Shown here piece by piece: positions 27,297 through 36,459 of a DNA stretch of 64,000 nt. Source of the stretch: Candidatus Fluviicola riflensis (GTDB lineage: Bacteria; Bacteroidota; Bacteroidia; Flavobacteriales_D; Crocinitomicaceae); contig CP022585.1 in assembly GCA_002243285.1 (NCBI GenBank), positions 2,592,641-2,656,640 on the forward strand. The letters are read 5' to 3'. The notes below the pieces were generated by a model. That model was given only the letters and a program-made list of their open reading frames with translations, was not told where the DNA came from and did not search any database. Position numbers and translations under genes: made by a program. Numbering within the stretch: position 1 is the stretch's first letter; each line of letters opens with the position of its first letter.

Positions 27297-28010
27297 ATGA
27301 CGAAACTCAGCGTAAACATCAATAAAATTGCAACGATCCGCAACGCGCGCGGAGGAAACACGCCCAATGTGGTGCAAATGGCAATGGATTGTGAACGTTT
27401 TGGAGCAGAAGGAATCACGGTGCATCCACGTCCGGATGAGCGGCATATTACGGGTAAGGACGTGATTGATCTGGCAAAGGTCGTAACCACGGAATTCAAT
27501 ATTGAAGGTTATCCCGATCAGCGTTATATGGACATGATCGAACGCATTCGTCCGGTGCAGGCCACGCTTGTTCCCGATCCGCCACATGTGCTTACGAGCA
27601 ATGCAGGCTGGGATACCAAAGCAAACGAACTGCAGCTGAAAGAATTGGTTAATCAGCTTCATAAATGGGGAGTTCGGACTTCTATTTTTGTGGATACGAA
27701 CCTGCAAAACATAGAATATGCTGCCAAAACAGGTGTGAATCGCGTGGAATTTTACACCGGTCCGTATGCCGAACAGTTTTCCGCCGGAAAAGAAAAAGCC
27801 GTTGAACCTTATATCATTGCAGCCAAACGCGCACTGGAACTGGGACTGGAATTAAACGCAGGCCACGATTTGAACCAGGAGAATCTACGTTTTTTCAAGC
27901 AATCCATTCCTGAACTGGCTGAAGTTTCGATTGGTCACGCATTGATTTCGGATGCGCTTTACCTTGGATTGGAAAATACAATTCAACGCTATATTTACTT
28001 ACTACGCTAA
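27297..28010 (+). CDS. pdxJ: Pyridoxine 5'-phosphate synthase
   Basis: The 237-residue enzyme closes the pyridoxine ring from 1-deoxyxylulose 5-phosphate and aminoacetone phosphate in the DXP-dependent vitamin B6 pathway. It has the TIM-barrel start [20 protein letters not shown], His43 and Arg45 in [11 protein letters not shown], and the late AGHDLN motif that carries the catalytic histidine. I chose ATG at 27297: the frame upstream uses TTG and the resulting length fits the family. The enzyme supplies PLP, which LysA uses. It is divergent from the CBS gene. Confidence 0.94.
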   Translation: MTKLSVNINKIATIRNARGGNTPNVVQMAMDCERFGAEGITVHPRPDERHITGKDVIDLAKVVTTEFNIEGYPDQRYMDMIERIRPVQATLVPDPPHVLTSNAGWDTKANELQLKELVNQLHKWGVRTSIFVDTNLQNIEYAAKTGVNRVEFYTGPYAEQFSAGKEKAVEPYIIAAKRALELGLELNAGHDLNQENLRFFKQSIPELAEVSIGHALISDALYLGLENTIQRYIYLLR

Positions 28011-28020
28011 AACAATAACT

Positions 28021-28509
28021 ATGACTACTTCATCTGCTACTAAAGGATTGATCACACTTTCACTTTTGTTCCTTACAATGGGTTGTTCTTCCGAAACTAA
28101 AACGGAAAAGACTACTGAAACTCGAACAAAAGAAGAAGCAACCACATCGAAAGAAACTGACGAACCAACTACTCCCGAAGAAGAAATTGTTACACCGAAA
28201 TCTGTAAAACTATCGGGTAAATTTCTCAGCGAAGATGAATACGGCGGATCACATTACCAGGTAATTCTTACAATCGATGGTAAAAAAGAAATCCTGGACA
28301 CGGTGATGGCTTGCGAACCTATTTCGGTTAAAAGCCGTGCTGATTATGATATCCCAGCTGATGCTTTAGCTTCCTGCGGTGGCTGGTGGGCCGGAGGCGG
28401 TGATTATTTTTATGCCATTTGGGAAAACAACAACGTAGTTGTGTACCAGGGCTGGCAGGATGAAGGACAAAAGGATAATGGGTTTCACTGGAAGGCTGTG
28501 AAGAGATAG
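28021..28509 (+). CDS. Lipoprotein with a charged linker
   Basis: The 162-residue protein starts at the ATG 10 bases after the pdxJ stop, giving a lipoprotein signal that ends FLTMGC (cysteine 22). A low-complexity linker rich in T, E and K (about 25-62) is followed by a compact domain (65-162) with paired tryptophans (CGGWWAGGGDYFYAIWENNNVVVYQGW). I do not recognise the domain; it looks like a beta-rich outer-membrane lipoprotein. It is downstream of pdxJ and may share its transcript. Confidence 0.75.
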   Translation: MTTSSATKGLITLSLLFLTMGCSSETKTEKTTETRTKEEATTSKETDEPTTPEEEIVTPKSVKLSGKFLSEDEYGGSHYQVILTIDGKKEILDTVMACEPISVKSRADYDIPADALASCGGWWAGGGDYFYAIWENNNVVVYQGWQDEGQKDNGFHWKAVKR

Positions 28510-28529
28510 AGATTCTTTAAGTGTGGAAT

Positions 28530-28557
28530 GTGAGTTCGCGATAAATTGCGAACCCAC
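28530..28557 (+). terminator. Stem-loop after the lipoprotein gene
   Basis: GTGAGTTCGC and GCGAACCCAC pair (9 of 10 positions) around an 8-base loop, 20 bases past the stop codon. No T-run follows, so termination is uncertain. Confidence 0.4.
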
Positions 28558-28680
28558 AAATCACAAAATCTAGCCTTTATGTAACCTTTATGGAATATTG
28601 TGTAACAGCTGAATTATCAAAGACAGGCATCTTTGTTTCATACGCATCATGTGAAACTTACATGATCTAAACTACAGCTT

Positions 28681-29307
28681 ATGAAAAACACAATCACTCT
28701 ACTGGTCGCAGTGCTACTTATTGCCTGCTGCCTACCTTCTTGCGGAGCTACGCTTATTAAACGTCAACATGGTCCTGGTTATTACATTAACAAAAATCCC
28801 GGAATACCAACTGCGCAATCCGAAAGAAGCGACAACAAACACATCAAACCTTCCAGTACAAAGATTGAGAACCCAAGTGAAGAAACGGAAGTTTTCCCCG
28901 AAGAACAAACGGCACTGGTTCCTGAATCGAATGAAACAATTACACAACTGGCAACGAACGATCAATCCGCCGTTAATTCGGAAGAAACCGCATTGGATAA
29001 CATTCGTCCGGCTAATGTTGAGAACGATCAGGTTAGACAAGTGAAACCTTCTTTGTATGAATGGTCTTCCAGCACACGTTTGGCTGAAAAAATGAAAATG
29101 AGGGTTTCAGACGATCAATCAGCACAATCGGGTTCGGCGGTACATGACGGTGACGGTTTGAGCCTTTTTGGGATCATCATCCTGATCATTCTTATTCTGT
29201 GGCTTGTTGGAGCAATCAGCGGTGGCTGGGGATTGGGCGGCTTGATTCACATCCTGCTGGTAATCGCTCTTATTTTACTTATACTCTGGCTATTACGAAT
29301 TATCTAA
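28681..29307 (+). CDS. Lipoprotein with a C-terminal lmo0937-like double membrane helix
   Basis: The 208-residue protein starts with a lipobox (LPSC, cysteine 21), then LIKRQHGPGYYINKN, a motif I recall from other flavobacterial lipoproteins. A disordered, charged middle (about 40-155) leads to two hydrophobic segments (about 161-182, and 190-206) that look like the small lmo0937/DUF5670 membrane proteins. A lipid anchor plus two helices is an odd mix and could link two membranes or two leaflets. Function unknown. A strong terminator follows. Confidence 0.75.
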   Translation: MKNTITLLVAVLLIACCLPSCGATLIKRQHGPGYYINKNPGIPTAQSERSDNKHIKPSSTKIENPSEETEVFPEEQTALVPESNETITQLATNDQSAVNSEETALDNIRPANVENDQVRQVKPSLYEWSSSTRLAEKMKMRVSDDQSAQSGSAVHDGDGLSLFGIIILIILILWLVGAISGGWGLGGLIHILLVIALILLILWLLRII

Positions 29308-29350
29308 TGGCATCCTCTTTCGAAATGTTCATTTCGGAAGTCCACATAAC

Positions 29351-29390
29351 AAAAACAGGTGTACGACTATCCGTACACCTGTTTTTCTTT
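29351..29390. terminator. Bidirectional terminator before the efflux operon end
   Basis: AAAAACAGGTGTACG and CGTACACCTGTTTTT form a perfect 15-bp stem with a 6-base loop, flanked by A and T runs. It serves the upstream lipoprotein gene and the convergent efflux gene. Confidence 0.92.
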
Positions 29391-29433
29391 TGGTTGTAAT
29401 TTACTTTAAGAGTCTTTACAGAAACTTATAGGG

Positions 29434-32400
29434 TTATATCTCCGGGACTGAAGGAAGCTCCTCCATTTCGTCGATATCGGTTGTTTTTCCTTTTTTACGG
29501 CCGAACTTCGCCTGAATCCGGTCAACAATATAATACAGCATTGGCACCAGGATAATGGTCAGGAACATCGAACTGGTCAATCCGCCGATGAGCACCCACG
29601 CCAATCCGTTTTTCCATTCGGAACCGGAACCTACAGCTGTTGCAATCGGTACCATTCCGACCACCATCGCGATCGTGGTCATCAGGATCGGACGCATACG
29701 TTCACGCACCGATTCCAGCAAGGCGTTGTAGGTCGATTTTCCTTCGGCCTTGAGGTGATTGGTAAAATCGACAATCAAAATGGCATTCTTCGCCACCAAT
29801 CCCAGCAACATGATCATACCAAGCATGGTGAAAATCCCAATGTTCATCGACGCCAGATTGAGCGCCAGGAAAGCTCCCGGAACTGCCACAAAAATAGAGA
29901 CTATTACCACCAGCGGATAAATAAAGTTGTCATACAAAGCCACCAAAATCAGGTAAACAAGGATTACCCCGATCAACATAGCAGAACCAAGCGCTCCCAT
30001 TGATTCTTTCTGGCGTTTGATTTCACCACCCCAGAATAAACGCACACTTTCGTCGAGTGGTTCTTTTTTGAGGTATTCTTCAATTTCCGCAGCTACGTTT
30101 CCGGCCGCTGTACCGTTTACATAGGCTCGAACAGTGGTATTACTGATCCTGTTTTTACGTTCGAGTGATCCGTTTCCGTTTTCGATATAGACATCGGCAA
30201 ACTCGCTCAACCGGATTTGTTTACCGTCATTCGCCTGGAAACTCATTGCCTGAATATCTTCCAGGTTTTTACGGTCAAACTTATCAAGCATTACCTTGAT
30301 TTTGTACTCGTTTCCGCTTTCATCGAATTTGGAATCGTCGTTTCCGGTAAGTGCATTTTGTAACTGCATTCCAACAACGGCCGTCTGCAAGCCCAATTGT
30401 CCCATTTTCTCACGGTCCAAATCTACCCGTACTTCAGGTGTTACATCATCTGTGGAAATTGCCGGATCTTTTGCTCCTTTAATTGTGAGGATTTTGGCTT
30501 TGATGCGACGTGCTTCTTTCATCAATACGTCCTTATCTTCCGAAGAAAGGAACATTTCGATGGGTGCTTCTTCCGATTCCACCATCCCGATATTGATCGC
30601 TTTTACTTCAATTCCGGAATGTCTGCCCTGGATTTTCTTTCGAACTTCCTCCATGTATTTTTCCGTCGGATATTTTTTCTGCATATCCGGCTTCATCTGA
30701 ACGGTGATCTCCGATTTGTTTTCACTTCCGAATGAAGCTGCTCCCAAACCGGCACTTGGCCCGCCTACATTCGAGAATACCATTCCCACAACAGAATCCT
30801 GCGCCAACAGGAACTCTTCGATCTGAAGCGTCGTGGCATTGTTTTCTTCAAACGTGGCACTCTTTTCGTATTTGAGTTTCAGCATGAATTTACCCTGGTC
30901 ACCCTGGGCCACAAATTCTTCACCTACAATTCCCAAGCCCATGGAAGCCATACCACCAAAGAACAAGGCAAAAATTCCGATTCCGGCAATGATCTTGTGG
31001 CGCAACGACCAGCCTACCAGTTTCACATAGTTTTGGGTGAAATTGGACACGCGGCGTTCAAACCAGGCTAAGAAAAGATGGAACGGATTCCGGGTATTGG
31101 TCAGTTTGGTTTCTTTTGCCAAACGCGAAGCCAACCAAGGTGTCAGCGTAAAACAAACGAAGAGTGACATCAGCGTGGAAATCACGACGACGACTGAGAA
31201 TTGTTGCAGGATGTCTGAAATAACGCCTTCCACAAAGACGACCGGCGAGAATACCACGACATCGACCAAGGTAATGGCAAGTGCGGTAAACCCGATTTCA
31301 TTTCGTCCGTCGAGTGCGGCTTTGCGCCTGCCCTTGCCCATTTCGAGGTGCCGGTAAATATTTTCGAGTACCACAATGGAGTCGTCCACCAGGATTCCGA
31401 TTACAAGTGACATTGCAAGCAACGTCATCAGATTGAGCGTATAACCCAACAAATACATGGCAATAAAAGTAGAGATCAACGACGCCGGAATGGCCACGAG
31501 TACGATTACTGCATTTCGCATACTGTGCAGGAAAAGCAGCATCACCAGTCCTACCAGGAAAACCGCCAGCTCAAGGTCATGGAATACAGCATCAACCGAT
31601 TCTACCGTTGGTTTTGACGTATCAGTCGCTACGGTAAATTTCAAGCCTTCCGCTTTGTATTTTTCTTCAAGTTCCTTGAATTTTGCTTTCGCCGCTTTCG
31701 ACATGTCAACCGCGTTGGCATCCGATTGTTTAACGATTCGCAAACCAATTCCGTTCTGACCATTAAAGCGGCTGATCGTCAATTGATCTTCGGCCTCATC
31801 CACCACATCTGCCACGTCAGACAAACGCACGGTTGAGTTCTCGTTTACCGCCAATGGCAGGTTATTCAGGTCTTCAACCGTTTTTAATTTCCCTGCCAAA
31901 CGAACGGTCAATTGTTCACCCTGGTTTTTGACTTTCCCGGTCGGGAATTCAACGTTTGATGCCGCAATTGCCTGGTTGACCTGCGCAAGCGACATTCCGT
32001 AAATCTTCAGTTTTTCCTGGTCAACATTCACACGGATTTCGCGTTTTTCACCACCGAGGACATTTATGGAACCAACCCCCTTCACTTGTTTAATGAGTGG
32101 AAGCAACTGCTGGTCCATAAGTTCCATGAATTTGCGATCATCCATATTGGAAGCTACCGCGCTCACCTGCAATACAGGGGCTGCATTCGGTTCGATTTTG
32201 GAAAGGGTTGGCGTTTCTGCACCATCAGGCAATTTTCCGGTAATCTGGTTCACTTTGCGCTGCGCATTTTCCATGGCTTCGTCAATGTCCGCTGAATTCT
32301 TAAATTCCAACATCACCATCGACGCATTGTCGAGCGAGAAAGAGGTTACTTCGGAAATATCTTCCAATCCGCTCAGTTGATCTTCCATTGGTTTGGAAAT

Positions 32401-32586
32401 CTGGCTTTCTACGGTAGCAGGAGCCGCACCAGGATATACCGTTTGTACGGTGATAATGGGCGGAGAGAAATCCGGCAACAACTCGTAACTGAGCTGACTG
32501 TAGCACAATAGTCCTCCACCTATAAGTATGGTGAAGATGACGATAATAAACGACGGGCGTTTAATCGATAATTCGGTCAATGTCAT
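29434..32586 (-). CDS. RND efflux pump inner-membrane permease (AcrB-like)
   Basis: The 1050-residue protein is an RND permease of the AcrB/MexB type, exchanging protons for drugs or other amphiphiles across the inner membrane. It has an N-terminal helix, a large periplasmic domain, a helix cluster (about 336-460), a second periplasmic domain and a second helix cluster. The proton-relay aspartates Asp401 and Asp402 (GILVDDSIVVLEN) match Asp407/Asp408 of AcrB. The gene follows the adaptor gene by 10 bases in the tetR-tolC-acrA-acrB order, which suggests one complete tripartite pump. Substrates are unknown. Confidence 0.93.
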   Translation of the reverse strand: MTLTELSIKRPSFIIVIFTILIGGGLLCYSQLSYELLPDFSPPIITVQTVYPGAAPATVESQISKPMEDQLSGLEDISEVTSFSLDNASMVMLEFKNSADIDEAMENAQRKVNQITGKLPDGAETPTLSKIEPNAAPVLQVSAVASNMDDRKFMELMDQQLLPLIKQVKGVGSINVLGGEKREIRVNVDQEKLKIYGMSLAQVNQAIAASNVEFPTGKVKNQGEQLTVRLAGKLKTVEDLNNLPLAVNENSTVRLSDVADVVDEAEDQLTISRFNGQNGIGLRIVKQSDANAVDMSKAAKAKFKELEEKYKAEGLKFTVATDTSKPTVESVDAVFHDLELAVFLVGLVMLLFLHSMRNAVIVLVAIPASLISTFIAMYLLGYTLNLMTLLAMSLVIGILVDDSIVVLENIYRHLEMGKGRRKAALDGRNEIGFTALAITLVDVVVFSPVVFVEGVISDILQQFSVVVVISTLMSLFVCFTLTPWLASRLAKETKLTNTRNPFHLFLAWFERRVSNFTQNYVKLVGWSLRHKIIAGIGIFALFFGGMASMGLGIVGEEFVAQGDQGKFMLKLKYEKSATFEENNATTLQIEEFLLAQDSVVGMVFSNVGGPSAGLGAASFGSENKSEITVQMKPDMQKKYPTEKYMEEVRKKIQGRHSGIEVKAINIGMVESEEAPIEMFLSSEDKDVLMKEARRIKAKILTIKGAKDPAISTDDVTPEVRVDLDREKMGQLGLQTAVVGMQLQNALTGNDDSKFDESGNEYKIKVMLDKFDRKNLEDIQAMSFQANDGKQIRLSEFADVYIENGNGSLERKNRISNTTVRAYVNGTAAGNVAAEIEEYLKKEPLDESVRLFWGGEIKRQKESMGALGSAMLIGVILVYLILVALYDNFIYPLVVIVSIFVAVPGAFLALNLASMNIGIFTMLGMIMLLGLVAKNAILIVDFTNHLKAEGKSTYNALLESVRERMRPILMTTIAMVVGMVPIATAVGSGSEWKNGLAWVLIGGLTSSMFLTIILVPMLYYIVDRIQAKFGRKKGKTTDIDEMEELPSVPEI

Positions 32587-32596
32587 GACTAGAGTA

Positions 32597-33652
32597 TTAT
32601 TTGGTTGTTTTGACTTTCGTTTTGTCTTCTAAATTCACCTGGCCTTTCACAACGATCTTGTCGTTTTTGGAAATCCCACTGATGACTTCAATGTAATCGC
32701 CATCTGACGTTCCGGCATTGATATCGGTAAGGATTGCAATTCCGTTGCGCACCACATATACCTGTGGATTTTTAGACGATCCGATCAAGGCTTTACGGGG
32801 AATCGCCATTCGGGTAACGCTGTTGCTGTTGGACAAATGAACTGAACCATACATTCCGGCCATTAATTCCTGCTTGCTGTTTTTCAAAGTGATTTGTACT
32901 TTGAAATTGTGCGATTTATCGGCTACAACACTGATATTGGTGACTTTACCGTCAAATGATCGATTCCCATAAATATCTGCATTTACCGAAACAGCCTGGT
33001 TCAACTTGAATTTAAGGATGTCGCGTTCCGGAACGTTTACTGTTAATTTTAATGACGAAATATCCGTGATTTCTACCAAAGGTGTTCCAGGTCCGATTAC
33101 TGATCCAAGATCGACCAGTTTCTTTGTAATCACACCTGAAAACGGCGCTTTGATAGTAGTACTGCGCAGTTGTTTCTGTAATTGTTTCTTTTGAATTTCA
33201 GCAGAACGCAGGCCCAGTTTGGTTTTTTCGACCTGAACGCCGGCTACCGCATTCTCTTTTTCAAGGTTGGAATAACGTTTATCATCGTTTTGTTGTCCTT
33301 CAATGGAAACTTCTGCGTTTTCCAATTGTAATTGCAACATTTCGTCATCGATCTTCGCAATCACTGTTCCCTGCGAAACACGGTCGCCTTCTTCAACCGA
33401 CAAACGGATAATTTTTCCGGAAGCATCTGATCCGATGGTATTTTGACGATACGGTTCAAACGTTCCCAGGTAAGAAAAACCGCTTTCAAACTTGTGTTCC
33501 TGCATTGTTGTTGTTTCAACCAATACCTCGGCATTCACGTCGTGAATATAGATTTTTGCTTCTGCCTTACTCTTATTCGACATCAATTTCATGACGGTCA
33601 GACCGATCAGTCCAACAACTACAACTCCAATGATTATTACTTTTCTGTTCAT
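32597..33652 (-). CDS. RND efflux periplasmic adaptor (AcrA-like)
   Basis: The 351-residue adaptor has one N-terminal membrane helix (5-24), no lipobox, then a barrel-sandwich half (IGSDASGKIIRLSVEEGDRVSQGTVIAKID), a coiled-coil hairpin (about 112-165), the returning half (IKAPFSGVITKKLVDLGSVIGPGTPLVEI) and a beta-barrel with ERDILKF. It joins the permease to the outer-membrane channel. It is 10 bases ahead of the permease gene and 52 bases after the channel gene. Confidence 0.92.
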   Translation of the reverse strand: MNRKVIIIGVVVVGLIGLTVMKLMSNKSKAEAKIYIHDVNAEVLVETTTMQEHKFESGFSYLGTFEPYRQNTIGSDASGKIIRLSVEEGDRVSQGTVIAKIDDEMLQLQLENAEVSIEGQQNDDKRYSNLEKENAVAGVQVEKTKLGLRSAEIQKKQLQKQLRSTTIKAPFSGVITKKLVDLGSVIGPGTPLVEITDISSLKLTVNVPERDILKFKLNQAVSVNADIYGNRSFDGKVTNISVVADKSHNFKVQITLKNSKQELMAGMYGSVHLSNSNSVTRMAIPRKALIGSSKNPQVYVVRNGIAILTDINAGTSDGDYIEVISGISKNDKIVVKGQVNLEDKTKVKTTK

Positions 33653-33704
33653 CTTAAATGATATTTAATGCTATTTGCGATCAGCTGAATCGTTTTTCAG
33701 CGTA

Positions 33705-35003
33705 TTATTTAATATTTCCGATTGATTTTAAGTAGGCCAATTCTGCCTGGCGCAATTGCACGTAGGCTGCAACCACATTTGTTTGTGCCTGTTGCAGGCT
33801 GTTGTCTGCCGTGATCAGGTCATTGGAGCTTACTGTTCCCTCGTTGAATTGCGCTTCGGTTTGTTTGTAAACCCGTTCGGCCAATACCAATTGTTCTTTC
33901 GCAATAGCTAACGAACCTGTCTGAATTTCTATTTGCTTTTTCGCGTTGGCGGTGACCATTTCCAGTTGTTGCTGGGTCAATTCCTGCTGATTGGCAATTT
34001 TCTGGGCGGTAAATGCATTTACTTTTTGCTTGTTGTGCTTTTCCAACCCGTCAAACAACGTCCAGTTGAGCTGCAGGCCAAGAAACGCTGATTCGATTCC
34101 TGTTCGGTAATCATCCTTGGGCATGATGTTGTAATTATAATTGTAAGCCGCATAGAAAGCCAAACTCGGTAGGTATGCCATGTTGGTTCCTTTACGTTCT
34201 TCGATGTTGAGTTGCTTTTGTGCTTCCAGCAAATCCAGTTCAGGATATGCAATCGCTGATTCGTCTACCAGGATCGTTTTTTCAACTAATGCATCCGAAG
34301 CAAGTGTGATGGGTTGATTCGGATCAAGACCAATCAGGATCTTCAACAGGTTTTCAAGCTGTTCGGTAGATGCTCCTAACGTTTCACGGGTATTCACCAA
34401 ACTCAAACGGTTAATTCGCAACTTGTCCACTTCCGTCCCAACGATCAATCCTTCGCGTTCCATGGCTTCCATGTTCGTGATCAGCTTGTCCATGCTGGCG
34501 ATATTTCCAACTACAAAACTTTGTTGTTTTGACAGTGCCTGTAGGTTGAAATATGTTCCGGCAACTTGTTGTCTGATTTCCTGAACAGCCAATTGGTGTT
34601 GCGTTTCGATAATTGTACTGTTGATTTCCAATGCTCTTAAACCGTAATTCACCTGCGGATTGTACAAGATCTGCGTCAGCTGAATCGTGTTGCTCAGGTT
34701 GATCGGAACCCCAAATTGCACCGTAGAATAAGTGCCGGGGATACCACCGAAAAAAGCAGCGGGAACCACTTGTCCGGGAATGATAGCGTTGTACTTGTAA
34801 TCACCCGCAAAAGTGACTTTCGGTAGTCGGGCCGACATGTACGAATCGATCTGTTTTTCATTGGACGCTATGTCCAGCCGGGCATTCCTGATCGTGAGGT
34901 TTGCCGTGTCTGCCATTTTGAGGCAAGTTTCCAGATCGAGCTCTTGCGCTGTGGCCGAAAATCCACTTAACACGAGTACGAACCCCAGTAGTTGCTTTTT
35001 CAT
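33705..35003 (-). CDS. TolC-family outer-membrane efflux channel
   Basis: The 432-residue protein (start chosen at 35003, MKKQLLGF, to give a signal peptide ending SATAQ) has two OEP-type halves: long helices rich in Q, E and L (about 160-215 and 340-400) with LTLEEALK-like LDLETCLKMADTANLTIRNAR at the start, and ELAYLKSIG near the end. It forms the trimeric exit duct of the pump. It follows tetR by 42 bases. Confidence 0.9.
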   Translation of the reverse strand: MKKQLLGFVLVLSGFSATAQELDLETCLKMADTANLTIRNARLDIASNEKQIDSYMSARLPKVTFAGDYKYNAIIPGQVVPAAFFGGIPGTYSTVQFGVPINLSNTIQLTQILYNPQVNYGLRALEINSTIIETQHQLAVQEIRQQVAGTYFNLQALSKQQSFVVGNIASMDKLITNMEAMEREGLIVGTEVDKLRINRLSLVNTRETLGASTEQLENLLKILIGLDPNQPITLASDALVEKTILVDESAIAYPELDLLEAQKQLNIEERKGTNMAYLPSLAFYAAYNYNYNIMPKDDYRTGIESAFLGLQLNWTLFDGLEKHNKQKVNAFTAQKIANQQELTQQQLEMVTANAKKQIEIQTGSLAIAKEQLVLAERVYKQTEAQFNEGTVSSNDLITADNSLQQAQTNVVAAYVQLRQAELAYLKSIGNIK

Positions 35004-35045
35004 ATTATTCGACGTTTTAAATTGCTGTTTAAACATTGCGGGGTG

Positions 35046-35660
35046 CTATTTTTTGATAAATAAGTAATTGATCATCATCTCGGTGACATACTGTTTATGA
35101 AGCACTAATTGCTGCTCATAATGTTCATCCGAAACATGTAAGGCGTTTTGCACAAATGGTTTTCCAAGAAAAGGGAAATGGCAGTTTGACATCAGAATAA
35201 GGGCAATACTTAAAAGATCCATTTTTCTGATTTCACCCGCATCCTGTGCTTTTTGGATGTCTCTAAAAATCCCTGTTTCATCTATTTTATCCTTCATCCA
35301 ATACATATTTCCTGCGCCGCAGCCATCTGCCCTACTCATCTCACCTATAATAAAACCGGGCATTTCAGGATGTTTGGTTAAGAAATCATATTCGCGTTCT
35401 ATGAAAATGCGCATTTTGCTCTCCAGGGACAAATCGGTGCTAAACACATCGATCATTGAAAGCATGAAGTCTTCGAGCGCTGCCCGAAAAATAAGTTGAA
35501 AGAGTTGTCCTTTTGATCTGAAATAATAGTTTACCAGCGCAACATTCATTCCGGCTTCTTTGGCAATCTCTCTTGTAGAGCAACCATCAAAGCCTTTGGC
35601 CATAAACACGCGTTTCGCTGCTTCTTTGATTTTTAATTCTGTTGAAAGATCCTGACTCAT
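35046..35660 (-). CDS. TetR-family repressor of the efflux operon
   Basis: The 204-residue protein has an N-terminal TetR helix-turn-helix (about 8-55: RVFMAKGFDGCSTREIAKEAGMNVALVNYYFRSK) and an all-helical ligand domain. It leads an operon with the tolC, acrA and acrB genes, as local repressors of RND pumps do. A 20-bp palindrome at 35694-35713 sits over its probable promoter and is a good operator candidate, so it likely represses itself and the pump until a pump substrate binds. Confidence 0.9.
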   Translation of the reverse strand: MSQDLSTELKIKEAAKRVFMAKGFDGCSTREIAKEAGMNVALVNYYFRSKGQLFQLIFRAALEDFMLSMIDVFSTDLSLESKMRIFIEREYDFLTKHPEMPGFIIGEMSRADGCGAGNMYWMKDKIDETGIFRDIQKAQDAGEIRKMDLLSIALILMSNCHFPFLGKPFVQNALHVSDEHYEQQLVLHKQYVTEMMINYLFIKK

Positions 35661-35677
35661 TTTAATTTAATTGGAGG

Positions 35678-35685
35678 CAAATTTA
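35678..35685 (-). promoter_or_regulatory. Promoter -7 box of the efflux operon
   Basis: On the minus strand this reads TAAATTTG, a full match to TAnnTTTG, 17 bases before the tetR ATG. Confidence 0.65.
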
Positions 35686-35693
35686 ATCACGCA

Positions 35694-35713
35694 TTTTAAA
35701 CAAGTGTTTAAAA
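35694..35713. promoter_or_regulatory. Probable TetR operator
   Basis: TTTTAAACA and TGTTTAAAA form a perfect 9-bp inverted repeat around AG. It covers the region just upstream of the -7 box (the -33 position) of the tetR promoter, so a bound repressor would block it. Confidence 0.6.
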
Positions 35714-35848
35714 CAGAAAGATAAATTTGTTAAAATATGCCAATTCTATTCGGGATGAGGATTTTAGAAACACTAAAACAGCCATAAATAGGAGGATCCA
35801 GAGAATCGTTGTGTTTTTATTGAATGACATAAATATTGGTGTGTTTAC

Positions 35849-35936
35849 TCCAGCAGATGTACAGATTTTTAGCACTCAGCTTTTTTTGACATTTAAGCGA
35901 GTCCGTTAGGCTGGCCAAATCTGTACATCTGCGGGA
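35849..35936. repeat. Fold-back element, family F copy 1
   Basis: A perfect 16-bp inverted repeat, GCAGATGTACAGATTT (35853-35868) and AAATCTGTACATCTGC (35917-35932), continues outward by three more pairs after one mismatch. The 48-base interior holds AGCGAGTCCGTTAG, also found (13 of 14 bases) in the element at 44394-44520. It lies between the divergent tetR and arfB genes, in a 339-base gap with no convincing gene of its own. Confidence 0.7.
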
Positions 35937-35999
35937 GATAGTTATTTTACCAGCCGATACAAATCATCACTATTCGTGGACAATGCATAATTTTAAAGC

Positions 36000-36404
36000 A
36001 TGAAAACAATTCTTCCCGATCTTTCATCGGAAATCACGGTTAAAACCAGTCGAAGCGGTGGTAAAGGCGGTCAGCATGTAAACAAGGTATCAACGAAGGT
36101 GGAACTGGCGTTTGACCTGGTGAACACGCAATTGTTGCGGGAAGAACAAAAAACATTGTTGTTGGAGCGTTTAAGCGGGAAACTGACCAAAGAAGGAATT
36201 CTGCTGATTGTTTCACAGTCGGAACGCACACAACTCGGAAACAAACGCGTGGCCACAAACAAATTGATCGAATTGCTGGAAAAGAATTTGATTGTAGATA
36301 AAAAACGAAAACCAACCAAGGTGCCGAAATCGGTGATTGAAAAACGATTGATCGCGAAAAAACGACGGGGGGAAATCAAAAAATTCCGGAAACCGGAATT
36401 ATAA
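36000..36404 (+). CDS. arfB: Peptidyl-tRNA hydrolase ArfB (stalled-ribosome rescue)
   Basis: The 134-residue protein has the release-factor GGQ motif at 23-25 (SRSGGKGGQHVNKV), no codon-reading domain, and a basic tail (about 100-134, KRLIAKKRRGEIKKFRK). This is the ArfB/YaeJ plan: the tail enters the empty mRNA channel of a stalled ribosome and GGQ hydrolyses the peptidyl-tRNA. It is slightly short for the family but has every key part. It is convergent with the barrel-like protein gene, across palindrome copy 2. Confidence 0.9.
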   Translation: MKTILPDLSSEITVKTSRSGGKGGQHVNKVSTKVELAFDLVNTQLLREEQKTLLLERLSGKLTKEGILLIVSQSERTQLGNKRVATNKLIELLEKNLIVDKKRKPTKVPKSVIEKRLIAKKRRGEIKKFRKPEL

Positions 36405-36411
36405 TTGAAAA

Positions 36412-36459
36412 TGAGTAAGTAGTAAGGGCGACTCGCGAGTCGCCCTTACTACTTACTCA
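36412..36459. repeat. 48-bp palindrome, family P copy 2 (bidirectional terminator)
   Basis: A perfect inverted repeat with 24-base arms centred between 36435 and 36436 (core ACTCGCGAGT, flank GTAGTAAGGGCG). It begins 7 bases after the arfB stop and contains the stop codon of the convergent barrel-like protein gene. The arms carry TAG-TAA tandem stops. Related to 678-731 and 41056-41100. Confidence 0.85.

Noticed and set aside
27138..27707. A 189-codon minus-strand frame
   Set aside because: It is antisense to pdxJ, with no recognisable domain; pdxJ is certain.
35727..35909. A 60-codon frame on the plus strand
   Set aside because: It overlaps the fold-back element, has no family match or signal peptide, and a random composition.
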